A stretch of DNA of 64,000 nt, from positions 24,596,355 through 24,660,354 of the forward strand of contig CM063504.1 in the NCBI GenBank assembly GCA_032207245.1, read 5' to 3'. Made by a program: the position numbers and the translations under genes. The notes below the pieces were generated by a model. The model saw only the letters and a list, made by a program, of their open reading frames with translations, did not search any database and was not told the origin of the DNA. Shown here piece by piece: positions 39,158 through 64,000 of the stretch; position 1 is the stretch's first letter, and each line of letters begins with the position of its first letter. Source of the DNA: Pardosa pseudoannulata (lineage: Eukaryota > Arthropoda > Arachnida > Araneae > Lycosidae).

Positions 39158-42100
39158 TTACACAATTTCCTCGAGTCGATCCCGATGGTAGAATCTTTTC
39201 TTTCGCAAGCAGTTTCTGACTACCAGCAAGAATTCCCACAGTTGCACCGTGAAAGGTACGCTTTCCTTCTGCAATGAATACCTGAGTTTCTCCATAAACC
39301 CCCTCTCGCCCTACACCAGGTAGGTCCTCGTTTGCAAGAAGTGCCTCACGTCTCGTAGTCCGGCAGATCGCCCTTGATGGTGAAAATCATGCGGTCGCAG
39401 CGATAATTCAGCATCTGCATCAGGGCCGCTTGGAACTCAAGATGGAACTACCTGTTCTTGACGAAGGTTTTGGAGACTATGATCAAAATCTTCCACAGAG
39501 CGGAATCTTCCACAGAGTTCCACAGAGCGTAAAATGTTCTCAGAAATGGTCGAACCCCCTCTCCAATGCCAGTCGTGCACGCAGAATCGGAATTCGGGAT
39601 CCGGTTCCTTACCTAGGGTACACACAATGGCCAGGGGCACATCCATGTCTTCCGAACCGTACGAGATAAAGCAATCGAATGTTTTGTCTTCTTCGACAAC
39701 TTTCCGGCAACACAGAAGGCTGTACACGCAGGCGCAAAGGGTGTAGAGCACGGCATTCACGAAATTCTCATTTTTGCTGTAGTACAACTAAAGTGACAGT
39801 CCAAACACCAGCAAAGAGAGAAGGATGATCAGACTGATAAAAGTAACTTTCGAAAATCTCTTCTCGTTCCTGGGACATAGATCTTGATATTTCATCCGAA
39901 GGAGAGTCAGATAACTCGTGGAGTTGATGAAGGGGTCACACCGGACCTCGGAGGCGTTCGGGATTTTTACGAAGGGATTCAACAACAAGTACTTCAATTG
40001 GCAGCTGCATGACCAAGGGTTGTCGGATAAGGTTATCCAAATAGCTCTCCTGGTAATTTCCGTGTGCCTCTAGGGCAGTTTCGTCAACCTGCTTCCGTGC
40101 AGGAAGAAGTTTTTCACTCTTTTCGGGATTTCGAATTCTAAAGACGAAATAAAATTTCCTTCTGCGTGAATTTCCGTTAAATTTTCCCAAATGAAATTGT
40201 TCAACGATTCGAGTGACGTAATGTGGTTGTAACTTACTTCCAATATGGTCGTATTTTCTGTAATGTCTGCAGGAAGACGTTCGAGTTGTCTCCGACTGCA
40301 ATTGACTGTTACTGTTTGATCATGAGTTTGTGTGAGGCAGCGGCATGTATCCGGACACGATTTATGAACCTCGCAAGAAAAATCACCGGATAACAGGTTT
40401 TCCATTTTCTTTCCTTCCAGCTCCGCTGGACGCCGACACGTGAGTCTTTCAAACGAAAATCTGCTACGGTGGCCATGATGTTTGATGTATTCGTACAGCG
40501 GGAAAGCTTGGCAGTCGCAAATATAGGGATTCCTCGCCAAGAAAATTCGTGTCCTCACAACGTTGTTCCAGTTTTTAATCTCGAGGTCGGAAGGGAAGTG
40601 AGCCTTTTGAATTCTGCAATCCTCCAAATGCACTGACCGTATTACTGTATTTGCAATTTCTGACAGATTCAAATCTTCTATGTTGTTATTCGAAGCCCAC
40701 AAATTGTCGACTTTAAGAAAATCCCTCCAGTAGATCCAAACAATTTCGTTCGAGATGATATAGAAATCTTTTATCCGGTTCTCATGTGGTGTGAGGCCCG
40801 CACCCGTCGTTTGTAATTCGTTGTAACTCATGTTCACATGCTCGATTTTTTCACAATATTGGAATACTAAAAAGTGTATCTTGCTGATGTTGTTCCAAGA
40901 CAAATCCAGCGTTTGAAGATTATGAGATGTACGGAAGTCATACAAAACAATTCTTTGAATGTTATTTAGAGACATATCAATTTTTTCCAACTCTATATTA
41001 TTCTCAAACAAAGTCCGAAACAAACCTTTTAAAGTTTTTATATTCGTACCTCTCGAAATGATAGTTTTGAGATTGAGCAAGCTTTTTAACGAATTTTCTT
41101 CCAGAGTAAGACCGACGTTGAAACTGACACCTAATTGATATATTGTTATTGCTGATGTTTAGTGTTTTGAGTTTCCCAAGATTGTCAAAAGCATTTTCGG
41201 CCACATTTCCGATTTTGTTGTTGGGTAAGCTTAAGAACGTCAGCTGGTACATACTCGAAAATTCATCACTTTTAATTTCATTCAGATGGTTGTTGGATAA
41301 ATCGAGGTAATCTAGTTTGCTATTTTTTGCGAAACATCCTTTGGACAAGACAGAGATGATATTGAAGCTCAAATTCAATTCTTGCAGATTGTGTAGGTTT
41401 TGGAAGAGTTCAGGCTGGATTTCTCGCAAACGGTTGTGTTGGAGATGAATAACTTTCAGAAGAATGGTGTTAAACACCGCATTTCCTTCCATTGATACCC
41501 GTCGATATTCAGTGTATCCAGTATTCTTATTCTGGCGAAGACATTTCTTGCCAGTACCAGACCAACATTTTGGTCGACGTCCAACCAAATGAGATCTTTT
41601 ATTTCACAGAAACATTGATTAGTTAGAGATGTAATCTTGTTCCCTCTCAGATATAGCCTGTAGAGAGAATTCAGCTGACTAATTTTAGCTGGACAGAATT
41701 CTCGGATTGCGTTCCTTTTCAAGTCTAGAATCTTCAGTGTAGCACTTCCGTTTAGTGCATTCTCCAAAAACATGGTGATTAAGTTATCGCCAAGGTAAAG
41801 ACTTGTCAGAAATGGGAGGTCTCTCAGGCATGTAGGCAGGATACGAATTCGGTTGTTGGAAAGATATAAATATCTGATTCTCGATAAACATTTGAAAGCA
41901 TCACCAGGGAGTTCTTCGATAAAATTGGAACTTATGTCCAATTTGTAGAGGTAATCCGAGCAACCAAAAGCACCCGACTTGACGGTTTGGATACCGCTTC
42001 GAGACAAAAGGATTTCTCCGACTCTATGGTGATCTTCGAATGTTCCGTTCCGTAATACGACGTTTTTTTTTAAACCCAGGAATTTAAGATAACGATATAA

Positions 42101-42415
42101 TCTAAATTCTTTACAGAAATTGAAAGTGTCAAGAGTCAAGGCACAATCCTTTACCTGAAACGTGTAGTCGTCGCTTTCGAAAATTTCGGGGCAGTTTTAA
42201 TAAATATCTTCCGTACCAGCGCATTCGTATTTATATATAAGAAGAGTGCGGTTTAATTCTTCCAGGCTCTTTTGAGTTTTTCTGCAATAGATAAATTTCC
42301 TCCCGTCCACTTTGTCCAATCCCTTGTTAGTGACTTCGCACAAGGAAATAACCGCTATAGCATTCGGACAAATGTTTTTTAAAAGCAAAGCTGTAAGTAA
42401 TATATGTATATCCAT
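39158..42415 (-). pseudogene. Toll-like receptor pseudogene (multiple-cysteine-cluster type), intronless
   Basis: Starts at 42415 with a signal-peptide-like MDIHILLTALLL. About 14 leucine-rich repeats follow (for example LYKLDISSNFIEELPG). Next come a C-terminal cap (CDCQAF...), an N-terminal cap (CPDTCRCL), a few more repeats, a second C-terminal cap (NPWSCSCQL), a membrane segment (FISLIILLSLLVFG), and a TIR domain (FDCFISY, then ILRSVE, LIIVSKTFV, HFLQTRTYLV and FMEKLRYSL). This is the layout of arthropod Toll receptors, which signal in immunity and development. Stops lie at 42197-42199, 40070-40072, 39788-39790, 39448-39450 and 39311-39313. Frame changes occur near 41460, 41130, 39500 and 39350. 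The reading ends with TAA at 39158-39160. Five stops plus several frame changes make sequencing error an unlikely sole cause. No restored protein is given here. Confidence 0.93.
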
Positions 42416-42960
42416 GAAATTGACATATCCTCTGGAAACATTTTAAATAGTCCTCGAAGAAACAGTCTTAAGAAGGGAAGTTATTTTCTTCACACAACAG
42501 TTACCGTTAGCGGCATTTGTTTTAGTTTATCTAAAATTGCATAATGTATACCACATGCAATGGAAATATAAGTTTCTATCTTTTTTCGGACATGCTTCAC
42601 AGTTTTAAATGCTAATAACAACTTTAATCACAGAAAAATCTCGATTTAACTTCATTTCTGTTAACTTCAGTTCTGATTTTAGACTTAACAAGATAGTTTT
42701 TGTACAATATCCATATATACGAGTCTATTTTAAAAGAACAGAGTTTCTCCTTCTAGTCCAGCTTTTCTTCAGTAAGTCCAACATAAAGTTTGGTCTGGAG
42801 TGTTGAAATCAATGTTTGGTCATCCCCAAAATCGAGAACTTCTGGAAGAAAATAATTCTATAGATAAGGGCTACAGCACTCTTGCTTTTAGCTGTCAGAA
42901 TGTGCCTCAGTGTAACTCTGAGGTATGGATGCCTAAAGCATAAACTGAGAAATCTCTGAA
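42416..42960. other. Upstream flank of the Toll pseudogene
   Basis: No gene is seen. A small hairpin (CCTCAG...CTGAGG) lies at 42905-42923. Confidence 0.35.
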
Positions 42961-43298
42961 TGCCAAATGTAAATCGAAATTTACTACTTAGAAGCATCAA
43001 TTAGGCAGCATATACCAGCCTCTTAAAGATGTGGCCATAAGTTGGAAGGTCAAATATAAATCGAAATTTACAACTTGGAAGTATTAATTCCGATGCACGT
43101 ACCAATCTTAAAAATGCTGCCAGAACTTGGTCAAATTTAAATATAAATTTATAACTTAAAAATATCTATCCGGATGCACGTAACAGCTTCTTAATGATGG
43201 GTCAGAACTTGGGAGATCAAACGTAAATCGAAATTTACAACTTCGAAGTATTAATTTGGATGCACGTACCACTCTATTAAAGATGCGGTCAGAACTTA
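42961..43298. repeat. Minisatellite, ~85-bp unit, about 4 copies
   Basis: The words AAATCGAAATTTAC, GGATGCACGTACCA and GATGNGGTCAGAACTT-like recur at spacings of 85-86 bp (for example near 42970, 43056, 43141 and 43226). The copies are moderately diverged. Confidence 0.85.
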
Positions 43299-44853
43299 AT
43301 ATAACAGTATCCAGGAATGTTTGATGTCTACAGCAATCCTGACATTAACCACAGAAGTTAATTAAGTGTAATATTCAGCGAAGCAGAAGGAGGGAGCTTG
43401 CTAAACAAGTACGATTCAATATTCGAAAATTTTTCTTTGTATTTTACAGTAAAAGCATTAAAATTCAAAAGTAAAATAAGTTGGAAATTTCAAAGTTTAG
43501 CAACTTCTTTTTATGGATTCGTTGCACCAAGGACTGCATCGGGTGAAGTCTATGCTCGATAATGTTAAATATTTGAGTCTTCGTGAAGTGGCAGGAATTC
43601 GAACTTCCTAAGATCTTTCGAAAAAGGATATATTGTTCCTGGCAGCAGATGTCCGTTGGAACTTACCGTGGTTTAAATTTTGAAGATAAAAAGGGAGGGC
43701 ATCCTTGTCGGTAAAGATAATGAGAGTTTTTGTTTTCCCGTTAGTGAAATTTATAAAACCAACACTTACTACTTCGCACCCAGCCTTCGGTCGGGGTAAT
43801 AAATACTCCTAAAAATAGTCTTAGAACAAATTCTATAGATGAAAATAATAATAAAAATGTTAAATAATCATCGTATGATGCAAATTATCGATGAATATAA
43901 GTTTATTAGGGACACATTGTGCAGTGAAAAGTGTGAATGGGGGATTTGTAAGTTACTTATTACTCCCGACCCAGCAAAAGCCATACGGGAAATTGGGGGG
44001 ATTTGTAACCTTCCTCAGAAAATTTTTGATTCCTATTTGGTTCTCAGATCATCCACCGGGGTTCACATCCCGGATTGCGATATGAATGTATACAGCAACC
44101 TTATGAAAGGTTTGAAGCCCTAGACCACCTCCTACATCTATTATATGTGTAAGGATTGCTTCAGTAGTGGAAGTTGAAGGGGAACATCCCACCGATTGAA
44201 TAATAGGTACTAGAGGCATACCCAAATACGTGCAAATAATTAAAGTGACAGTATATCTTAAAAATTCTACATTTATTTGTCATTACACCACTAGAACCCT
44301 CAACAAATATATCTCATTAAATATTGACATTTATTATACGAAGTTCTTGATAAGACCTGGCTGGTGGTCAAAGCTTTGGTTAGTTTAATATAGATTAAAA
44401 AGTCGTAAATAACAAGAAAAATCGAAAGTTTTAAATTCATAACAGATTAATTTTTTTATAGCCATTAAGAATTGTAATAAATTTAAATTAGTTTTTCCTT
44501 CTAAAATGACAAAGGAATTAATAAAATTTATTGTTTGATTCAAACTGTTATTATGTGATTCATTATAAAATAAATATACAGTATTAAATTGTTTTAATTA
44601 TTAATGCTTAAAGATAGAAAATAAAAATTAGTTTTCTTTTTTTCTTCTAGTACTGTACTTTCTCCTGACATGCCAGATTTTTTACAGTTAATTTTGCGAT
44701 TACACAATCTCTCCACCCAAAATATTATAATAAAAATTACGTGTGAGTTAGAAGTTGCTTATTCCGGCTTACACGTTAGATTCAGTTGTTAAAAAAGGTG
44801 TTTATAATATGCTCAGTTTATCTACCAAATTTTTATAACAGTAATTTGAAGAT
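43299..44853. other. Intergenic stretch between Toll pseudogene and ERP44
   Basis: A 94-codon frame (43839-44123) is more GC-rich than its surroundings but has no known domain, and a second frame overlaps it, so no gene is called. The ERP44 promoter should lie within the last few hundred bases. No clear TATA box is identified. Confidence 0.4.
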
Positions 44854-58662
<13,809 letters not shown>

Positions 58663-58708
58663 TATGACTTTTGTGAAGTGAGTATTTTTTGGATGTATGC
58701 TGAATTCA

Positions 58709-58736
58709 AATAAAATTGTCTCTTTTCTTTAATAAA
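58709..58736 (+). terminator. Candidate poly(A) signals of ERP44
   Basis: Two AATAAA hexamers (58709-58714 and 58731-58736) lie 47-69 bases after the stop. Others occur further on, so longer 3' ends are possible. Confidence 0.5.
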
Positions 58737-58851
58737 TTACATGAATTGTTTCTCTTTGAAGTAGTTTTTAAAAATATATCAAACTTTAAAATATAAAACT
58801 CTAGCAAATTGCGTATTTTTCTTATGGTTTTCTAGAATTTTTTTTTTTTAT

Positions 58852-59026
58852 CACTAGAATTATGGGAAGGGTCCTTTTGACCCCCAAACTATTTTACATT
58901 TTCTTAACAGATTTTTTTTTCAGATATTAATAACAGAAAAGTTATAACTATCTGAAAAAGAATAAATCTGTTAAGATAACACAAAATAGTTTTGGGGTCA
59001 AAGTGACCCCTCCTGCGGTTTTAGTG
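58852..59026. mobile_element. Palindromic MITE with TTAA-type target, 175 bp
   Basis: The two halves are imperfect inverted repeats of about 65 bases. The left holds CACTAGAATTATGGGAAGGG, TTTTGACCCCCAAACTATTT and TTCTTAACAGATTT. The right mirrors it (AAATCTGTTAAGATAACACA, then AAATAGTTTTGGGGTCAAAG, ending TTTTAGTG). It is bounded by TTAT on the left and TTAA on the right, suggesting a piggyBac-type target. It lies about 190 bp after the ERP44 stop codon. Confidence 0.75.
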
Positions 59027-59030
59027 TTAA

Positions 59031-60880
59031 ATTGTAAGCATTTTTATTTAAGTGGATGTTGGCTGATCAGTAAGTAATAAGATACATTTTATTATTGGGA
59101 AAACTACTCATAACAGTAATAGTTTCTTATTGAAATCTTGCTGTCTGCATAAATAGCAGTGGTCAATCAATGGTTGTACAGGATGTTAGCCAGAGTTTCA
59201 CTAAATGCAAGTTTATTTTGTGTCACCTACAACTTGCAACCAGCTTTTAAGGTAATGAAAAGTCTCATCTTGCTGGTTATGTACTAAGCATTTTACTAAG
59301 AAGTAACATATTATACCACACCCTCTGTTTAATTTTGATCTCACATGTGCAATTTCTGGCTCTTTCCTCAACTCAAAGAACCACTAAAAAGCTTTTAAAA
59401 ATGAGAAAGCATGTATAAAAACTGCAAGGTAATTTAACTTTCACATGTGTTTAAAAGTGGTAGGTTAGAATGGGCTTGTGTGATGAGAAATAGATTAGAG
59501 TTAATGTAAACTTTAGTATAAGATATTTCTTTATACTTTTACAATTGTTGCTATAAATTAATGTCATCATAACACTAAGTTTGGTTGGGAGAAATGCATT
59601 GAATTTCAGTAGTTACTTAAAATGATATTCACTTAAATGTTGATTAATGATAATCTGTGTTCTGTATAAATATTGTCTTAATACTCATTGAACAACCTTT
59701 GTAATTTTTCCTAATATTTGTATATTTAAAATATATCTGTTGAATCTTATAAGGAATTGTATTAGTTTCTTTGCATGTAATTCTAATGATTGTTTATTAT
59801 ATGCAGAGTAAACTAGGTTCTTGTTTGTAATAATCATAAGGTTCTGTAGAATAAAAATAGTTTCATCAAAAAATAGCCTGGTTACAAATTAAATGTTTAA
59901 GCTGAATTTTAAACTTAATGCATTTTAAGATCTATCTACATAAGAACTGATTTAGAGCATCAAAATCTTGTTATACCTTAAATAAACTGTTTAAGACAAC
60001 AAATTTTATTTATTTATTATGATTATTATTATTTTTACAATTCATAGAAATTCCCCCTTTAATTCAGTTTAAGACAATTCAGTTAGGATTTAATTTATGT
60101 TTGTAATCATTGGATGAATTAGAACATTGATTTGACCTGCTAAGTTTCAGGGTCTTAAAAACTAATTTAAAATTTTAATTCTTTGGGTATATTTAATGAG
60201 ATGAACAGTCTGTATTAAATAATTTAACATACACTTATTAGATATGAAAAATATTTTTTAAAAAATCGTTAGGATTCCTTTTAAATGAGTTGATCTGATA
60301 AAAGATGGAAAGCAAGACAAAGAGTAGTGTTTTATTGACATAATTATTCTAATTGTACATTTATAAAATTCTCTAATGATTTTATTCTCATATAGAATAT
60401 TTTTTCATAAGAAATATTCTATATACAATATTCTCATAAGAAATGGAAAAAAATTACTTTAATTAATCTAAAATTTGGTTATTCTAAATTTAATATATTT
60501 TTCCTTCCCCCTACCATAGTATCCAGTGAATATTTTAGAATAAAAACTCTGAATTGTTTGCAACATAAATTTACACTGTTTTAATCATTGCTTTTAATGT
60601 GTTGTAAATAATTATTCATTTGGGGAAAAATAGATTATAGTGGATGTGAACTATGGTGTGGCATGTTTTGTAATATTTTTATAGCTGTTGATATGAATTA
60701 AAGTCATGTCATAAACTAATTTTGGTTAATTCTTTTTTTTTTTCATCCCACTCACTGTTGTCACTTATGTACAACAACACCAGTATGTAAAATTATCTTA
60801 AAATTATGAATTTATGCCAGTGGATAATTAAGCACATTTCCCCCTCATGTATTTTATTTTACTATTTATTCATACAGTTG
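59031..60880. other. AT-rich flank downstream of ERP44
   Basis: No gene or clear repeat is recognised. It may include extended ERP44 3' untranslated sequence. Confidence 0.4.
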
Positions 60881-60881
60881 A

Positions 60882-61506
60882 ACCTGGGTTTAGTGAACCC
60901 AGGATATAATGAACTCTTAACTGAAGTGAACTTTTTTACTGGTCCCAAATGAATTCATATTTAACTGACATTATTTCAAATGTTTTTTTCTTGTTTTTCA
61001 AGGGTAATGTCAAATATGCATGTGTGTCAAACATTAAACTTTCAAATAGATGGGGAGAAATGGAATTGATGGGTTACAAAAATTAGCCGTTAATTATTAA
61101 GTATTTTTCAGAATGCCATAAATTTGAGTGTAATGCTCTAGATATTATGAATAAATTTAGAATAAGAATTTGGAATTAAACATTAAAGTTTTTTTTTTTT
61201 TTTTTTTCCCATTTGGAGTTACTGAGTCCTTGTATGTAATTATAGTGTATTTAAAATTACAATTTTTTTTTTTTAAATGCAAAATAAAAATAATAAAAAA
61301 AGTATTTTATTTTCTTATTTGTAACAATCTGACAAATTGTTTACATAATTAGCAATTTATTAGTAAATAGTGTGTTATCCAGTTAACTGTTTCCAACAAA
61401 CCACCATTAAAATTTTAGAAATTTCAGCATTTTAACAAAACTTTATATAGTGAATCTTTGGTTAAAATGGTCCTTTGTATTGGACCTGCAGTTCGGTTCA
61501 CTCTGA
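60882..61506. mobile_element. Possible pogo/Tigger-like element remnant
   Basis: TACAGTTGAACCTGGGTTTA at the left, followed by GTGAACCC and ATAATGAACTC, resembles the terminal sequence of Tigger-type elements, including the flanking TA. A diverged counterpart (TATAGTGAATCTTTGG, then GTTCGGTTCACTCTG) is seen near 61450-61504. No transposase is present. Weak evidence. Confidence 0.3.
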
Positions 61507-64000
61507 TGGTGATCTGGGGTTTAACTTAAAAACATTTTTCATTTATAATTTTCCTTTCATTAGAAACATTCTAATTCGTATTTTGTTTTCAGGAATACAG
61601 TTATGTCTTTCAATGCACCGTTCACCAAGAAAGAACTTTTCATGCAAACATTCTCAAATATCAAGCATAATGGATGGGTGCTGGTTATTCACCCTTGTAA
61701 AATTAAGTGGTATCAAACACTGGTTATTTGGAGTTATTTTGCAATTAGTATTAACAATCAATTGGGAATGGTTTTAAGTTTTATTTAAAATGGTGTCATA
61801 AATATATGGCTGTTCATGTGCTGTAGCTATCTTCATAAACTTTTATCTCATTTTTGAGATAATGTCGAAATTTTTGCAAGAACTCTGAATTATAAGCTTT
61901 GATGTTTTAGTACAGTCTTCAGTTTGGAGCTGTTTATTTTTCTATGCTTTTATATTCTGGTGACTTTAGTTTTTGTTAACTTGAAATGTTGGTAATGCAA
62001 ATTATTTCTTTATTTTAGAATAAATCCCCTTCAAAATTAACCTTATACTCCTTCTTTAATATGAAAACTGGTAATTGATTGCAGGAAATTTGTTTTTATT
62101 AATGTTTCTCATTTTACTCAGTATATTAAGCAGAAAAAAAAAGTTTTTACTATATTTATATATAACTGCTTTTTCAATGTTGAAATATTTCACATTTGGT
62201 AATTGGTGTGCATTTCAACATAAATCTATTGGTTTTTATGAATTTTTTTGTTTTGTCGTTATTTGATTGTGTTAAATTGTTTTGTGTAGGGTAAATTGTT
62301 TTATATTTTCATTATTTGTTGTTAAAAATTAAATAACATGGTACTTACATTTCTATTGTGTTTAAATTGTAGATTTACATTCACATTACTGATTTGATAA
62401 AAATTTGTTTCCACTTTTGTTAGTTTAATTTTAGCAATGGATTTCTGTTGCTGAATTATACATTTCTTTAAAAGAAGTATTTATAATTCTGACCTCAAAA
62501 TAAAGATTACATTTTAAAGAATTTTAAAATATTTAGTATTTTCCAAAATAATGGGTAAATTTGAGATTTTTTGTAATATTTTTATGATATTGTAAAGTTT
62601 TTAAATGTTATTAGCCTTTTAAAATTACTATATCTCTAACTCTTTAAAAAGTCGAGGCATAGTTTGAAATATACACATCTAAAGAATGGTTTAATCATTT
62701 CCAGAAAAATGTATTAAATTTAAGATATGATGCTTGCGTACAAGCTTGTACTTTCTGATAAGCATGTATTTGGCAGAGTAAATGCAAAATTTTTAAAATA
62801 TTAGTTTAAATATGTTGATGAAAGTGCATGATAACTGTACCCGAATTGGAAAAATTTAATAAAACCAGTCTGTATTTAATAAAACATCTTGGTGTTTTGC
62901 ATTACCGTGTTTTAATGCTGATGAATTTATAAATAGCTTTGTATTTATTCTCAAATGTCTGTAAAACAAGACATAGTTTTAAAAGAAAGCAGGTATATTA
63001 AAGAAGAAATTCAATCTTTAATGCTCAATAAATTGACAGAATTTTCTTTTTAATAGATTGCTTTCACTGTTAAAATTTTACCTTTTCTCTAATAGTTGAG
63101 CAAAATTAAGTCTAGATATGATTTTATTTTTCTAGGGAGCATTGCTTATTCTTGCTAAAAGTACTGAATAGTCAAAAAATTTATTTTATTTTCTGACTAT
63201 TCAGTACTTTAGATTTATATTTTTTCCTGCATTGACTTTTTATTTTTATTTACTTTTAAAGTATAAAAATGCTTATTCAGATTTACTGCAAAATCTATTA
63301 TGTGAAAGACTTAATTTTTATTATAAACATATCAGCTATGTGTTTTTAAAATTACTGAAAGTGTTTATCAATTGTTTACTCTTAAATGGCTTTCTTTAAA
63401 TGAAGCGATACAATTTCCTGTGAATTTACAGTAAGTCGTAGATGTCTGAAGTAACAATGATTCTGAATTATAAACAATATGCTAACTTTAAATCCTTCTT
63501 AACATCTGTTTTTGCATTTTTGTGTCTGTTTTATCAAATTTAAATTGTTTCGAGCTGTTGTTTATTTTTTTTATAGATGTTGTTTTTCTGTCTAATTGCC
63601 TATATTGACAGAAGTGCAAGTAGGTAGTGGATGTTTTAACATACTTAATTTTTATCTCAAGCTTCTTTTCGAGACTATATCAAAAATAAATATTCAGTTT
63701 ATTTTTTCTTTCTTTCTGTTTTCAACACTTGGGCTTAGTTATCATTTTGGAATTTTAATCAGGAGATATTTTTATACAATTACCTGTGAATGTCCCCAAA
63801 TAGATTGCTTCAATGGTTTTCATTCATCTGTAGTTATTCATATGCATAGTAATAATAAATGGAATTTTCTCCCTCTCCTCTAGTTTATAAAGACATCCCA
63901 GATATAAAATCTAAACTAGAGGTAATTAAATTGTATAACGCAGCTCAGAAATAAAATTAATTTTCTGCATAAGGAAAATAGGATTTCAAAATGATCTTTT
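61507..64000. other. AT-rich stretch with two hairpins, no gene seen
   Basis: Short open frames (61475-61788, 62075-62266, 63596-63883) show no domain. A strong inverted repeat lies at 63155-63212 and an 11-bp one at 63877-63922. Confidence 0.4.

Noticed and set aside
39936..40301. 121-codon frame within the Toll region
   Set aside because: The main Toll frame continues past the stop at 40070 with the cap motif NPWSCSCQL, so this frame is a shadow.
43839..44123. 94-codon frame upstream of ERP44
   Set aside because: No domain, a competing overlapping frame, and no promoter or splice context. Kept only as an unexplained GC-richer patch.
61475..61788. 100-codon and 61-codon overlapping frames downstream of ERP44
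   Set aside because: They overlap in different frames, have no domain, and partly cover a probable Tigger-like remnant.

Overview
The window looks like AT-rich nuclear DNA from an arthropod, most likely a chelicerate and perhaps a spider. The evidence is two conserved animal genes split by many short-exon GT-AG introns, a protostome-type Toll receptor relic, tRNA-derived SINEs ending in CCAAA-type repeats, a (GGTT)n-headed repeat, and many hAT, piggyBac and Tc1 relics. The species assignment is inference. There is one 100-base assembly gap at 7175-7274.

Layout: 0.6-3.1 kb is a tandem array of a unit of about 0.7 kb. 3.1-17 kb is a gene-free, transposon-rich stretch: LINE ORF1 and ORF2 remnants, an LTR-retrotransposon gag fragment, SINEs, a hAT MITE, a probable LTR-like insertion, and nested insertions with visible target-site duplications. 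18.7-35.7 kb on the minus strand is an intact 11-exon gene encoding a ZC3H15/DFRP1 orthologue of 401 aa. Its introns carry two clean hAT MITEs and a piggyBac-like relic. 36.8-38.6 kb holds a repeat family and a Tc1 transposase relic. 39.2-42.4 kb on the minus strand is an intronless Toll receptor pseudogene with at least five stops and several frame changes. 42.4-44.8 kb is intergenic with an 85-bp minisatellite. 44.85-58.66 kb on the plus strand is an intact 12-exon ERp44 gene (405 aa, signal peptide, CRFS active site, RDEL tail). 58.7-64 kb is AT-rich 3' flank with a palindromic TTAA-type MITE.

The two live genes are housekeeping genes with unrelated jobs: ZC3H15 stabilises the translation-associated GTPase DRG1, and ERp44 retains and retrieves client proteins in the early secretory pathway. 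I see no operon-like link and no clear new biological system. The most informative material is the transposon record. It includes a filled SINE site next to its own empty site in a neighbouring repeat unit, three hAT MITEs with perfect 8-bp target duplications, and a decaying Toll receptor. Splice sites were assigned by hand from GT-AG signals, reading frame and similarity to remembered family members. No alignment or transcript data were available.
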